64,000 nucleotides of DNA from Aldrovandia affinis. Its lineage: Eukaryota; Chordata; Actinopteri; Notacanthiformes; Halosauridae. The position numbers were made by a program, and so were the translations under genes. Of the stretch, positions 10,959 to 24,173 are shown piece after piece. The notes under the pieces were generated by a model. The model worked only from the letters and a program-made list of their open reading frames with translations, did no database searches and was not told where the DNA came from. The DNA lies in the NCBI GenBank assembly GCA_029706075.1, contig JAINUG010000048.1, forward strand, positions 2,722,501 to 2,786,500, written 5' to 3'. The number at the start of each line of letters is the position of its first letter. The stretch's first letter is position 1.

Positions 10959-11336
10959 TTGGGTTCTGATTTTTTCATGTTTTTCTCCCAATTTGGTAGC
11001 CAATTGCACCCTCTATTTATTTTGATTAACCCTCCCCACACGGGTCCGTCGCTCGACTACTCGAGGCAAGCCAATTCTTCGTGGGCAGTGACCTCTGCTT
11101 TCCCTCAGAAACAGAACTCGCCCACCCACTCTTTCCGTGCTTCTCGGCGGACCCACCCAAACCCACCCACCTCCGGCTGGGGCGGACAGCCAAATGCTGC
11201 CCCCGCTCGGGCGGATGACCAGGGCTGGTCTGGTAGAGACGCGGGTTTCGAACCGCGTCCCTGACAGGCAGCACACACCACACCGGACCAGCCAAGGTGT
11301 GGTGCATTAGACCGCCACGCTATCCACCGCCACCCG
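10959..11336 (-). repeat. tRNA-derived SINE (family A), copy 2
   Basis: On the minus strand the head has an A-box-like GGCGGTCTAATGCACCAC and a clear B box, GGTTCGAAACC (complement of 11244-11254). The body carries the shared GGCGGACAGCCAAATGC block (plus), and the tail is AATTGGCTACCAAATTGGGA (complement). Its tRNA head differs from copy 1 while body and tail are shared. Confidence 0.78.
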
Positions 11337-13738
11337 ATTTCAAGCATTCTAACTGATTCTAAGAATTTTAAAGTTTCAAGTTTTAACTGCACAGATATGA
11401 CCCATGTTTCAGAGAGTGGACTCAATTGCCCTGAAGCTCATGGGTTCACTACTTCATCTTTCCCTGCTCGTCTCATTTTTCTCATGCCATTCTTGTGCAG
11501 TCGTACTGGTGCAGGTATTTTTGCGTACACCGTCGCCAAGCAAGTTATTGTTGCCACTAACTCATTCAGTACTGAGGAGAGAAGCTAAATTGGCTCAGTC
11601 AAGACAGTAATTGCTTGAATAAAGTGGTTAACAAGGGCCTGTGCAGCAACTTATCCTTGACTCGTCCAGACGTCGCCACAATACCAGCTAGTGTTGTCCG
11701 GCCACTGACCCAGCACACAATGCCCACAGAAGGGTGGAAACTGTCATGCAGCCCTCAGGTTATGTCAATTTTTCGCAGGCTTGAGGATAGCTTTGGCTTC
11801 TGAGAAAAAACAAGTGTCTACCATTCGTTAGGAAACAGGGCCAGTTTCTGTGAACATCATTTGTCTTTTGCCTATCTAGCACTTTTTGTGGCATACTACA
11901 CAAGCCACAAACTGAGCCTCCCCCCCTCAGACACACACACACACACACACGCACACGTGTGCCCCATTCTGCTCTTTGCAGCTGATGGGGATGGGCCACA
12001 TTCCATCATGCAACAAGCTTTTAAAATGACTTTTTAGTGCCAGATTATCCCATGTTCTGCTATGCCAAGAATTCTCTCCTGTTGCCTGGTGACTCTGGAC
12101 TGGGCTTATCGATTTGATTCTGCAGTCTCCCGCCGGTTTGTCTTTTCCATTTCACAGAGAGGGGGGATCAGAGGTGCTCATCCACAGCACGTCTTTCCAG
12201 CCTTTCCAGTCCTTCAAACGCATTCTGTTCTGACTCCAGCCTTTGTTGCATCAGTCTGAACACGTCACACCGTTCTACAATATTGTATGCCCAGCTCTCC
12301 ACAGCTCTTCGCCCTTGTAACAGTGGTTGAAAAGTGGCTGATAATTTGAGAAATAACTACAGAACACTCACTATTGTTTTTTTAAACTATCCAAGAAATA
12401 TGTTACTTCCTCTCCTGTGATCCTCTCCTCTCCTTTAGCTTGATGGCTTAAGGACTTACTTGTTTTTCAAAATGGTTCTCTCAGCACAGGTAATTTTAAC
12501 AAAGCAGGAACAGCAGCTAAATAGCCAGGCGTCCAAAACCGAATCAACAACCTTCAATGACAGAGACACGGAGGTGATGTAGATCCTAAGATGCCTATCT
12601 TTGGTAATCTTTCCTTGTGTTCTGAACAAATATAAATATTTTGTACGTGTTATAAAAAATTATGCAGAATTTTGATACAGAGATAAGCATTAACATGGCA
12701 TAGCATAGCATTTTTTTGTGATGCCTGCAAGTTTTTAATGCCTGCATGATCTCAACAACACTCATAAAGGAACTCACTGGTTAAAGAACTGTCGGTGTAA
12801 ACAGTGTACTCCACTCACAAAGAAAACACACACAGCACACACACAAACTAACACAGACATTCAGTGCCGTGAGGACATAAAAGTCATAGTTATCTCCAGA
12901 TTTATCTCTCAGGTAGCAAGGTAGCAAGATTAGGAGCTACTGGTGCTACAGCACGTTTTGTCACATTTTGGAGTGCTAACCCCTACATACTTAATTATGT
13001 ATATCCTTGCAGAGGTTTATTTTCAACAAGCGAGGGTCTGATCACATCAACATTCTTTGTGTTACAAGCCCAGGCGCAATTGCATTCATCGATTGCCCTG
13101 TGTGTAATCATCGATCATTACTGTATGCAATCATTGCCTCATGCCTCATGCAATCATGACCTGTCCTGCATTCTGAGAAAGCCCTTGTTTAATGGAACTG
13201 GGGGAATGTGTGACAGGGTATCTTATATTCCTGCTTCCTCTTCTCCCTTGCTTGAGGAAACTGCACAGGGACAGATATAGGCCTCCACTGTGGCTGATTT
13301 CTGACAGTTTCTATTTTAAACCCAACACCCAGGGAGTGCAGTGTTTCCTGCCCTCAGAACAGAGCCAGGGGTGTCTGTGGGGCAGGCTACTGCTAAGGGA
13401 GATTAACCTCCCCCCGGGTGAGAGGGAGAGAAGGAGGGGAACAAAGAGAGACATAGAGAGACAGAGTGAAAGAGGTAGAGAGAGAAACAGATCACTCTGT
13501 TTCACCTGAATTTTGCACATTGAGAGAAATGCTGATCTTCCTTAGGGAGGAAGCAAACTGCACTATACTGGCTGTTAAGTACACAGCTGCTTGGAAAGGA
13601 CTGATGGAGAGTGATGACTCACACACCAGCTAAAAGACTTACTGAAATTAACAAAACAATGAATACATAAATAATACATTGCCTGTTAAATAAAGAAGCG
13701 ACACATTTTCATATTGCAGCATACTTTTTTGTATGTGT
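11337..13738. other. Intergenic, simple repeats only
   Basis: An AC tract lies at about 11931-11958 and a purine-rich AG tract at about 13422-13495. Several short open frames have no family resemblance or splice context. No gene is supported. Confidence 0.5.
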
Positions 13739-14237
13739 TGTGGCAGACGGCCGGGGGAGGTACGGGGAGTAATAATAGAAGGGAGATACCTGACGACACA
13801 CTGGATCCACCCCTAGGCCTTAAATGGAGTTCCGGATTAAATTAAATGCACCTGGAAATCCTTAGCTAATGAAGACTCAGAGTTAAAAGAGAAAGCAGAT
13901 GATCTATCTGGTTGCAAAGTACCGTATGGGAAACGCATGTCGAGAGAGTGTAAAAGTGAGAAATTATTGGATTTATCGCTTTGACCTGGACTGCGTGACT
14001 AACCTGATTGTTACCAACATATTTTTGTATGAGAATGTGGATGTGTATCAGAACTTGGAAAACGGACAAAGACTACGAGTACGGATTGCGGATTGGGATT
14101 GTTTACCTTATTTTCCCCATCTCCTGCATTGTGAGTTTTCCCCAATAAACTCCTGTTGTTTCCAGTTGAACTTCTTGTGTTGTGTTTTGTTGTCGAACTT
14201 GATCATGTAGAAACCACACACCCCCTTTCCTGCTACA
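13739..14237 (+). mobile_element. Probable solo LTR of an LTR retroelement
   Basis: The segment begins TGTGGCAGACGGCC and ends CCTGCTACA, giving the TG...CA termini of an LTR. GTGT occurs directly on both sides (13735-13738 and 14238-14241), fitting a short target duplication, although the local sequence is GT-rich. An AATAAA lies at about 14143-14149 followed by a T/G-rich stretch. No internal gag/pol sequence or second LTR adjoins it. It was judged from structure only. Confidence 0.6.
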
Positions 14238-14384
14238 GTGTGTTAGCCTAAATATATTACTATCCCTACAACTAATTATATTAAGGTCCATTGCAAATGT
14301 ATGTTTGGCACTATTTATTGTATAGTAAATATTGTCTGCATAGTATTTATTGTATAATATTCCATGCAGACAAAAAAGAGACAA

Positions 14385-14560
14385 AAACAATAAACGGAGG
14401 GAGGAAGACAGATGGAGAGGATCTACGGAAAGAGGGAGGAAGGGAGACAACATAAAAAGAGGCACAGATAGACATGCTGGAAAAGAAAGAAAGAGGGTGA
14501 CAAACAGAGTGTAAGAGAAAGAGTGAGACAGAGTAACAGGACAGAGAAGAGAAAAGAACA
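14385..14560. repeat. Purine-rich (A/G) low-complexity tract
   Basis: Long run of GA, GGA and AAAG motifs on the plus strand. The minus-strand open frame across it is a low-complexity artefact. Confidence 0.75.
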
Positions 14561-15021
14561 AAGAGACTAAAAGGACATCCAACACAAAGCGTTCATGAAT
14601 ACATCAGCAAGATTAATTAAGATGAAACTGTGTTTAGGATTACAAGTGAAAAGCCTTTGAATATAAAATGACAATATATTAATATTTTTGTTTAATATTA
14701 TGTTTACAGGCAGAACATTCATAGAAATTGTGAAATGAAGAGTTGAGGTTGTTTACAGATTTAATCATACAATTAGAGCTGGCATGAGTAAAACGTGGAC
14801 AATCCTTAAGCATAGTGCACCATGAATATTTACTTTTGAAAGGTCGCTAAATTAATTCCTGTTAACTTGTTCATTGTTTATGTGCTATAGAAAATAAAAG
14901 CAGGGAATTGACTTATTGTCAAATTAAAACAAATGGTCACTTCAGAGAGCTCAATTTGACAACTCTGCATTCATGACTGACAGCTTAGTCGCATGACTCC
15001 AACTGCAAACATATGGGTATA
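14561..15021. other. Intergenic, nothing recognised
   Basis: AT-rich unique sequence leading up to a Tc1 insertion at a TA. Confidence 0.5.
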
Positions 15022-16195
15022 CAGTGGGCATAAAAAGTCTTCACCCGCTTTGGCAGTTTTAACATTTTATTTTCTTACTTCATGGAAGTTTTTTGGTAAT
15101 GAATTACAAATTAAAAAACAGACAATAATTGATTGCATAAGTATGCACTTTTTCTAAGACACACCTACATTCTGCTGCAATCGATTGTCTTCAGTGGTCA
15201 TATAATTATTTGATTGGAGTCCACCTGTGTACAGTTAAGGTGTTTAAAATTATTTAAAATTAAATACACCTGTCTGTGGGAGGTCCCCCAGTTGGTTAGT
15301 GCATTTCGAAACAAGAGCTTCATCATGAAGACCAAAGAACATTCAAAGCAAATCTGAGAAAAGGTTTTTCAAAAGCACCAACCAGGGGAAAGATATAAAA
15401 AGATTTCAAAGACTTTAAATATTCCCTGGAGCACCGTTAAATCCATCATAAAGAAATGGAGAGAATAAGGCACAACTGTGAATTTGCCTATAATAGGCCA
15501 TCCTCTGAACATCCGTGCAGGAAGGGCACTTGTTAGGGAGGCCACTAAGAGGCCCATGGCAACTCTGAAGGAGTTACAGTCTTCCATGGCAGAGATGGGA
15601 GAAACTGTCCATGGGACAAAAATTGCCAGGGCGCTTCACAAATCTGTGCTTCATGGGAGGGTGGCAAAAAGAAAGCCATTGTTGAAGAAAACTCACATGA
15701 ACTGTCACCTAGAGTTTGCCAGAAGGCATGTGGACAACTCTCAAACCAAGTGGAGGAAGATTCTATGGTCTGATAAAACCAAGTTAAAAATTGTAGGCAT
15801 CAATGTTAGGCTCTATGTTTTGTACAAGCCTAATACTGCACATCATCCCAAGAATGCTATCCCTACTGGGAAACATGGTGGTGCGGGCCCAATACTAAAC
15901 AGATGCTTCTCTGCTTCAGGGGCTGGAAAACTTGTCAAAATAGAGGGCAAAATGGCTGGAGGAAAACCTGCTGCAGTCTGCAAGAGACCTGGGACTTGGG
16001 AGAAGATTTATATTCCAGCAGGACAATGACCCAAAGCAGCATACAGCAAAAGCCACATTGGAGTGGTTGATTTATGACAATCTGGAGTGGCCTAGTCAGA
16101 CCTCAATCCAATCAATCCCAATTAAATCCATTTTGATTCCATGAAAATAAAATGTGAAAAATGCCAAAAGGGGTGAATACTTTTCATACCCACTG
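15022..16195 (+). mobile_element. Tc1-like element (family 3), nearly complete but internally deleted
   Basis: The ends are CAGTGGGCATAAAAAGTCTT and, on the complement, CAGTGGGTATGAAAAGTATT. TA flanks both sides (15020-15021 and 16196-16197). The interior carries one degenerate plus-strand transposase. An internal deletion removes the C-terminal part: the sequence jumps from the DLNPI region near 16100 to the 3' untranslated part. Confidence 0.9.
15325..16110 (+). pseudogene. Tc1-like transposase pseudogene (family 3)
   Basis: It begins MKTKEHSKQ and has an in-frame stop soon after. The HTH region is readable (YKKISKTLNIPWSTVKSII), followed by LHGRVAKRKPLLKK and a degenerate first catalytic motif, WSDKTKLKI, in which the usual Glu after WSD is Lys. 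A frameshift precedes the QQDNDPKH motif. The third catalytic residue is deleted. Inactive. Confidence 0.85.
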
Positions 16196-16326
16196 TATAT
16201 CCATCATGACCATCCAACTGTGTGGAAGAATCTGTTTTCCTTGCTTTGTATAGACACTTCCTGTTCAACTTTTATCCTTCAGCAGATGTGCAAACCCAGC
16301 TTCATAACAAGTAACGGAAGTCTGTG

Positions 16327-16331
16327 AAGTC

Positions 16332-16373
<42 letters not shown>

Positions 16374-16384
16374 TGTGCGTGCGA
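16327..16384. repeat. (GT)n microsatellite
   Basis: About 50 bases of GT repeat, slightly interrupted near its 3' end. Confidence 0.9.
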
Positions 16385-19300
16385 GTGTATTTAAGCATGC
16401 ATCACTGTATTTGTGTTTCATTTTCTCAGTCATAAGATTTCCACTTCCTAAAGTTACAGACACAAATGAAACAATTTACTGCCTGATTATTGTGTCTAGC
16501 ACACAATGACCAAAACACAAAGGGTTAAATATCCATGACTCAATGCTGTTGGATGTGAAGAAAGGCCCTTGTATCAGCCATCAACACAAAACAAAGATCA
16601 CTGTGATTCTTTTTTTCTCCCTCTCTCTTTCTTGTTATTTTGATTTTGACATTTCTAATCTCTCAATGTTTCCAATTCTCTCCTCTTTCATCTCTCAATT
16701 TGTAATCAATTCTTATGTCTAGTAGAGCTTAATAATTAGTTAAGTTTGATGACTTTGTTCAAATTCAAATAGAGAGAAATGGAGAATGATTAATACAAAC
16801 AACATATATAACAAAATTGACACAAACATTAGGCCCACCGTGATAAATATAACGTAAAGTAATTATCATTATCAATTATCTCATACATATTTTTATATCC
16901 TACAGACTGAGAGAGAATGGGGTCATGCAAAAACAGTCTGGAAAACTTTCCAACTAGAAATGAGAGAGAAAGGGGGAGAGACTCTCTCTCCCTATCTTGC
17001 AGCCCACTCAAAGAGCATTGTATAAATCATGGTCATACAAGAGCTGGGGCTGTTCTAGTGATGGTACTGCATGGCATAATTGTGGGTAATGCTTCTAAAT
17101 TTGAAACCAAATGCATGACTCAATTGCCCTTCCTATCAACATGGACAGCTTTTTCGCCGTTTTTGTGACTGGTCCCTCTTTTGATAATAGGAGAAAGTTC
17201 TGAGATTCAAAAAAATAATTCAAAAATAAGAATAGAAAATTCAAAAATAACTGAGGCCAAGATGTGTTTAGATGCATGATGCATTTACAACCTTACCCAG
17301 GATCTGGAAGCATGTTCAGTAACAGAACTTAAGCTAATTTTTCACACCTGAAGGTGCATTTGTATTGAGTCAGGTGGTTGAGATAAATTAGGTTTCCAGG
17401 GGCATCAGATACATTTTTTGCCAATGTAAAAATAAGGTTTTACTAAAAGAAAAACATCTTGCTTTCTCTGCAACTTTTAGATTTTGAGTGTTTTTTGTTG
17501 TACAAACTCAATATCCTTTCTCACAATATCTTTTGAATCCTTGCAACCGTTGTCGGTGCATGCTGATTTCATGTACTTTCACTTCCTGCCAATAGCTCAT
17601 GTTGTTTTATGTAATGACCACCATGCAAATGCTCCACTTTCTATTTCCCCATGAGTACAACTGTACATATGTGTTACCACAGTGCAAACTGTGACCTGAG
17701 TGTGAAACATGGCGTGAGTGAGTGTAAAACAAAACAACTGAGAAAGAACTGCCAAGCAATGAGCTCCAATCTAAGGCAAAATATTTATTTCCTGCATAGT
17801 AACATCAGGTTTGGATTTGTTACATCACAAATTCCTACCATTGCTTCCTCAAACAGGTCTGGTGAGCCATGACTTTGAAGAAGTCGAAGAAACTGAGTCA
17901 AAGAAGAAGATTAAGAAGAGTCAAAGAAACTGAGATAACATTGTCTCCTTAAAATATATATATGTATAATTCTGATGGACTTAACATTGAAGACGCCTCT
18001 TCTGAAAATATAAAGTGTGGAGTCTTTGGGGTTGAAGGAGCACAATATCACATAAGAATCACAAAATATTGCCGTTCAATATTGGAGTAGGGTTTAAAGG
18101 CTCCACAGTCCAGTGAGTCTGAGCTTATCGCACATGTGATGTGAAACTATTTAGCACACAACTGCCTCTTGATCTGTCTATTGCAATGCTATGTGCCCAG
18201 CATTTAAGAAGCAGGCACTATTCTTACAGTGATACTCAACTTAACTTAGCTTATCTTGCAAGAAAAGTAGACTGATTAAAAAGCACTCAATTTAGAACTA
18301 CATTCAAGATAATAAAACTTTTTGAACTTTGAATATCTCAGTGGAGTAGTGTATTAAAGCTTTTGTTATAAACCCACAACCCACTGGCACTAGCCAGGAC
18401 TCTGTCACCTAACCACGAATGTCACTGAACCTGATATGAATCTTTCTTTGAACGTAAACATGATAAGGAGATTTTTTTTCAATTAAAGAAATTGGCCACA
18501 ATACTTTCTTGCCTCAACCCACACAGCAGTACCAGGCATAACTGTTCCCAAAATAACCATGGAACGCTGATCAAAATTCACTCTAAAATGTGCCGAAATA
18601 TAATTCACGCAAACTGTGATCCTGAAGAATAAAAAGTGGGCTCACTTTTTTTGGACTCTCGGTTTATCCCCAAAATAATGGTGGCTGAAATCACAGCGGT
18701 GTCACAAATGTTCCGCAGCTCACAGCAGAGCGTACTAGTGGCGATCCAGCCTACAAAACCCTTGCCTTGGGTTACGGTAATTACTGTCTCTGCCGATTTG
18801 CTTTCCTCTCCACAGGGATTGATTTCTCCAGTGCTTTCACCCGTTCGTTTTTTTACATTTTTATGAAACCCGGAGAAGTACTTCAGTTCACATTGATTCT
18901 AACAAAGGAACTAATTAAAAAGCAGTTCACTAACTGGGGGGTAGTAGGGCAATGAAAGGCTGTTTTCTCTATTGGTTGAAAACAAATACCTCCCAAAATA
19001 TACTGCACCTGAAGGAATCCCAAATAGATCCCCCCCCCCCCCCACCAAAAGAAAAATGAAATGCATATTCACAGGCCAAATTCTTGTCATACATTTATGT
19101 ACAGATCAAAATGACAATGCACTGAATTAAACATATTTGTTTGCATAAGATGAGTTGGTCACAGCAACATTTGACAGTTGTGGGGTCAAGCAACTTGCCC
19201 CTTTATCCTTGTAGAGACCTTTTCCTCACTGGCCATTGCATATACATTATAAGTGAACTGCAGTCATTTAATCAAATGACAATAAGTATTTAACTCTTTA

Positions 19301-21180
19301 AATCTTGCCTTACAGCAAGATCGTTTGTACCACATACAGCTGATATGGTACACATCATATGGAGGGTTTAAAGCAAAGTTGCCATTTTGACAACCATATA
19401 GCAAACAAACTCCAGAGGGTGTACACATTGGAAAAGGCCCAGATTCATTCAGGGTTCTGATTGAACACTTATGATGAACAATCCAGAGGGTAGGCGATGT
19501 CAACATCCTGAACAGACGTGTGAAAAGAATGACCTGTTAACACCCGCTGCAGCCCAAAGCCAGTTTCTCATTCATTCCTGCCCAAGAGAACTCGAAATTT
19601 GAGGACTACACATCAATCTAGATGAGAGGCCACAATGTTCCTCACTTTCATGGTATACCTACATGCAAGGGACTCGGAAGGTTACATGAGCATAAAGTCA
19701 GTGACCCGAAAAGCAATGACCAGATGTCAGCATGGGTGTTAATGGTGTCTCTGATTCCAGGTCTTACTGACACTATACCTGCAAATGGGACAAAGGCACA
19801 TTGTGTTTTCTTCTTTAATCTGCTTCCTTATGTCATAAATAAATGGGAATAAAATCTGATGCAACTGGTGCAGGTAGTACTTCTTAAAGAGTGACTCAAG
19901 TCTCAACATTCCTTTCAAGAGTCCACAAGCAGGCCACAGGATATTGCTCATGGCAGAGGTTACAGCAATTGTGTAATGCAAAACAGCTGCAAAACACGCC
20001 TTGACAGTAATTTCACCTGTAGCTGTCAGGACCTGATTTGTGCAGCACTGTGATGTGCTCTGAACTCTTCCACTGTTTGTCTTATGGGGATGAGACTCAA
20101 GTTATCCCTGCAAAAGAGGAGCTACAGACTATGCAATTAAAAGGTGAAGATGCTGTCAGTCTGAACAATAAAAAATGGACCACCCTGGGAAAAGAGCCAC
20201 AGCTCTGCAGTGCTCAAATCCCAGCCGACCCTGATCCCCACAGTGCCTGTGGGTGTTGGGTGGAACGAGCCTCAGCGCCGGTCGAAGATCTGGGGGCCGA
20301 GGCACACTGGGGCCTCCCAGACACAACACAAAGATATCCACTAATCAATACAAAAATGAAACAAGCAGGCCCTGACCTCTCGCTTCTACTATTTATGACA
20401 CTCTGTGGAGACACACAGCCATTTACGGTAATCCGGCATTAATCTTTGATCTGTATCTCAGTGTATGCATATATCAATGTGAATTTGTAATGATCTGTCC
20501 ATATTTAGACCTGTGGGTGGATCATTACAAAGTCACATTTTAATTTAGATTTCAAATTCTGCAACATTAGCAGTACTAGGGCTATTTGTAATATCTGCTA
20601 ATATGATTTCGTTTGTGGCCAGATTACATAAAAACACTGAAACATCGTAAAAAAAGATGAAGAAAAATCAAAAAAGTGTTGTGTGAGTAGTTTATAATAA
20701 CTACTTCTGAAATAATACTTGTCCAAATACTTATTAACGACGAGTACTATTAGTCACTTTGCTTTACTAAGGGACCAACTTCAATAACCAGGAACAGCCA
20801 ATAGCCTTAAATTCCTACGCATTCCTTTGCTATTTACAGTAAAAGATTGACTATTTGTTTTTCATTCCGAACTGGTGAAACTGATAGTCTGAATGTAAGA
20901 GCTGTATAATACACTTCGCCTATGTCCGCATTCTGTGAAAATAAAATCGTTGCCTTAAAATTACTCAACGTGATATTTCGAGATGGTTTTGCAGCAGGTT
21001 TAAAATCAACTGAGAAAATCGGTTGCCTCGTCGGACCATGGATGCGACAGAATGACAGAAGTGTAAATTTCGTATTGTGCAAAACGAACACTGGATGAGT
21101 CGTAACCATTAACGTTTTTATGCTCATGAAAGGAAGGCATCCGCGTAATTCAGAACGCCTGGAACACCAGTCGGCAGCAG
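16385..21180. other. Intergenic, no gene supported
   Basis: Long stretch with no recognisable exon, transposon boundary or RNA gene. It contains short low-complexity features: GA-rich near 16960, AT repeat near 17955, and a poly-C run at about 19030-19043. An open frame at 20038-20442 lacks domain resemblance. Confidence 0.5.
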
Positions 21181-22261
21181 AAAGCACCACATATCTATAC
21201 TATTCGACTTCTGTCGTCTACTATTAAATCTAAATGTAGGCACGTGCAGTTTTGCTTAAAAACGCTGGGGAAAGACAGAAAAGACGCATAGATTAGGGGC
21301 ATTCAGTCATGCGTAAAGGTACATCCAAGTGAATATTGCAGCGCTTGGCTCTGCACCATTGGCGCACATCATTACGGTTTTGGTTGATAAAACCTTACCT
21401 TAAAGTTTGAACAACCCCATCGAATCACAGCAGGAAACAGTCGAGTCCGGACGCGCAAGAGGACACATTTGAAGTTGAAAATATACTACAGCACTCAAAG
21501 TATTGGTTTGACAGGGTGGGGGAGAGGTGACGAAATGGATTCCAGTTGCAGTCTTCTTGTTTAGGCGTATTTTGCCGGCTCCAAAAGCAAATGGGATACG
21601 GCCTATTTAAAAAGATATTTCAATTAAAAGGGTGACATCCGTAATAAACCCTCTAAGTTGATGTTAGCTACAGGTTGAAAACCCATGCTTCGGAAATGAA
21701 AACTCACATACAATTAACCGATAGGCTACTTATCGCTTTGTTTACATAGGAATAGGCTAGTAAATAGCGACACAACTTCTCGGGTATGTTGCTATTTTGG
21801 TTTCCTCTCCAGCAATGTTTGAGTCGTTAACACCTGCCATTGCTCTCCGTTTCTCACTGCAATGTGACAAACCACGCTATCGCAGTCCCGCCTATTGGCG
21901 GAGCCTCACAGTTGAACTGCCCCACAATTAAAAACGCTATGGAGCAATATGCTTTAAAATTACTGCCTTAAGGTTCATGCCCATTTAAAATCAGCCTATT
22001 AGTTGCGTGGTTTATCCGCAGTATTCCGTTAGTATTGAGAAAGACACCAACCCATAAGTCTTATCTATAGGCTACAGTAGGCTACGCCGAAACAGACGTT
22101 ATTAATATAGTAGCACAACGAGCAAGAGATATTCTCTTTCAGGAAGCGTTTGCTTAACATAACCCACACACTAGGGATGTTTTTTCCCCCGGAATCTGAT
22201 AGCACTGGTGGGCTATGGTATGCAAAACACTGAACGCGGGTGCATCGTTAAATTTAATTCA
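21181..22261. promoter_or_regulatory. CpG-containing promoter-like region with a minus-strand donor
   Basis: Compared with its flanks this stretch is richer in CG dinucleotides. On the minus strand a strong donor consensus, ACTTTAAG followed by GTAAGGTTTT, occurs at about 21396-21404, preceded by CCTGCTGTGATTCGATGGGG. It could be a non-coding first exon of rasgrp2 or of an unseen gene. No coding potential supports either. Confidence 0.3.
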
Positions 22262-22310
22262 TTTAGCAGACGCTCTTATCCAGAGTGCCTTACAATGCGA
22301 GAGAACATAA
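22262..22310 (-). repeat. SINE family B tail fragment
   Basis: The complement carries the tail CTCTGGATAAGAGCGTCTGC followed by TAAATGAAT. The tRNA head is missing. Confidence 0.6.
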
Positions 22311-23979
22311 CTGCATCCACATGAGTTATTTGAGTAACGGTGATACAGACATAATTTCTCTATCTTTATTTCATTATATTTGTAAGCATGTATTTGTTTC
22401 AACATCAGTACTCATCTGGGCAAGCGTGTCGCCCTAGAAAAATAAGCTCATACAAGTGATCCTCAAACAGACTTGTAGCCTATATTAAAAAAACTTTAAA
22501 GTAAAGGCAGATATCTTGAACATGGAGCAGCTGTGTCAGTTAATAGGCTATAGCTACGCTACGAGTCGATTTGAGCCATTTGCAAACATGGTTGTTTTCC
22601 TCTCGCGTAAGGAATTGTGCAAAATACTCCTCCCAGTCCTCTGAAAAACAAAGCTTGTACCGTCGAGGATGCGATCAGGAGGTACAAATTGAAAAACATG
22701 TGCACAAGTGAAACTGAGCTGTACTGACAACGCTTCATTACGCGAATAACCCATGCAATTGAAAAACCGCCCTGCCTTCTGAACGCACCCCGCTACCTTG
22801 TATGTTTAACCACTATCTGTAGAAACAAGGAAGTCAATAATGTAATCATTTCTGTGAACAGGCACCACAGACCACCACAGACCACAGCATTCATTACTAT
22901 CTATAGTTAGATTCGCCGCCCGCTCCGTTTTGGCTCAAGAACCCCCCTCTCTTACATACAGATTATCTGTATACTCCTCTATGCATAGCTAGTCCTCCCT
23001 CAAGCACTAGCCCTGGGTTGGTTTCATTTTTATTTACAGTGGTTGGGGGTTAGGATTAGGTTTGAGTTCATAAATGGATCCTGATTTTACTATTGCAGTA
23101 CTTCTTCATACGTGTCCCTAGCAACAAAAAGTCTAAAAACTTTTGGGACGGCTGGGACAGTTAGATTAATTTTGCTGCGAATAGCTAAAACAACTATGTC
23201 TGGACACATAGTCTATAGCTCTGGAAATTCCCATCCTTCATCCTCTATTCTCCAAGGGTTTGTTTACGTGAATTCCATTTCTCCTGTAAAACTATGCTGT
23301 CAGTAATTATAACACCCCAGTTTTCTTTCTACGTTTTCTTTCCTCTTCTTTGCCTTTTTGTGTTAAGGCAAATCAAGCAACGATTTCAATGTTCACTTTA
23401 TCCATCGTGTAAACTCCTTCCCTCTCCCACACTAGATTATTCTATTTAAATGGAAGGCATTCTGTGCTGCCTCCGATTTTACAATCCACAGACACACCCT
23501 TGACCTTTTAAATATTTGCAACACCAGAGCAGGATTTTCATACACTGTAATAATTTAGTCAATTTAGCAATCTGCTTTTTGGGGTCTTGTGTTTGGTGTT
23601 GAAATGTGAAAAGGGTTTCTTTATGGGATGTGGAGCCAGGCAAATTCCTTATCAAAAATCTTCAAACTCAAGACACATTTAACACTCTTGGCTTCATTTT
23701 TTCTAAAGCCTCCAGGTGATGGCAGCACAAACACACATCTTTACTAGATTACGAGCCGACTCGTAACTATGACGTTACTATGATATATCTTTTTAAAACA
23801 AATCTGTGATTTTATGAATACAGATGCGGGTTTGATCACAGTGAATGGTTTGCTTACTTTTTAAACTTTAATACATAAATCGTTTCCTACAGCAGCACGG
23901 ACCTTATCTGTGGGAGTTTCTGGGGATTCTAATTGGTGCGGTTTGAATTTATGGATATATGAATAAAAGATTAGACTTT
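22311..23979. other. Intergenic, nothing recognised
   Basis: Unique sequence upstream of the first rbm4-family promoter. No open frame with family resemblance. Confidence 0.5.
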
Positions 23980-24116
23980 GGTCCAATCAATTTTTCAGCG
24001 CGAGACTATTCCTCCACTGGTAGGTCAAAAATCTTGAAAGACAAACGTATCTCCCAATCGGTGGACGCCAAAGAAGTTGATGCAGCTTTCAATGGGCGGG
24101 CATTATAAGATTGACT
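23980..24116 (+). promoter_or_regulatory. Predicted promoter of rbm4 gene 1
   Basis: Two CCAAT boxes (about 23982-23986 and 24054-24058), a GC box GGGCGGG at 24094-24100 and a TATA-like ATTATAAG at 24102-24109 precede the putative non-coding exon. The spacing suits initiation near 24130. This is inferred from motifs only. Confidence 0.55.
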
Positions 24117-24124
24117 GAAGTAAA

Positions 24125-24173
24125 GAGAAGAATATCCGCCATTTTATATTCTATGCGACTTCTAAAGGCTGAG
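24125..24173 (+). other. Putative non-coding exon 1 of rbm4 gene 1
   Basis: Ends GGCTGAG followed by GTAAGAG, a good donor. Contains CCGCCATTTT at 24136-24145, a YY1-like initiator motif also present in the equivalent exons of the other two paralogues. The 5' limit is estimated from the TATA-like box. Confidence 0.6.

Noticed and set aside
11215-11335. tRNA gene on the minus strand
   Set aside because: The B box is good, but it is the head of a SINE with body and tail, and no cloverleaf can be drawn.
13311-13520. Open frames over the AG-rich tract
   Set aside because: Low-complexity repeat translation (Leu/Ser-rich on one strand, Arg/Glu-rich on the other).
20038-20442. 134-codon open frame considered as an exon
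   Set aside because: No recognised domain and no matching upstream or downstream exons; minus-strand frames overlap it.
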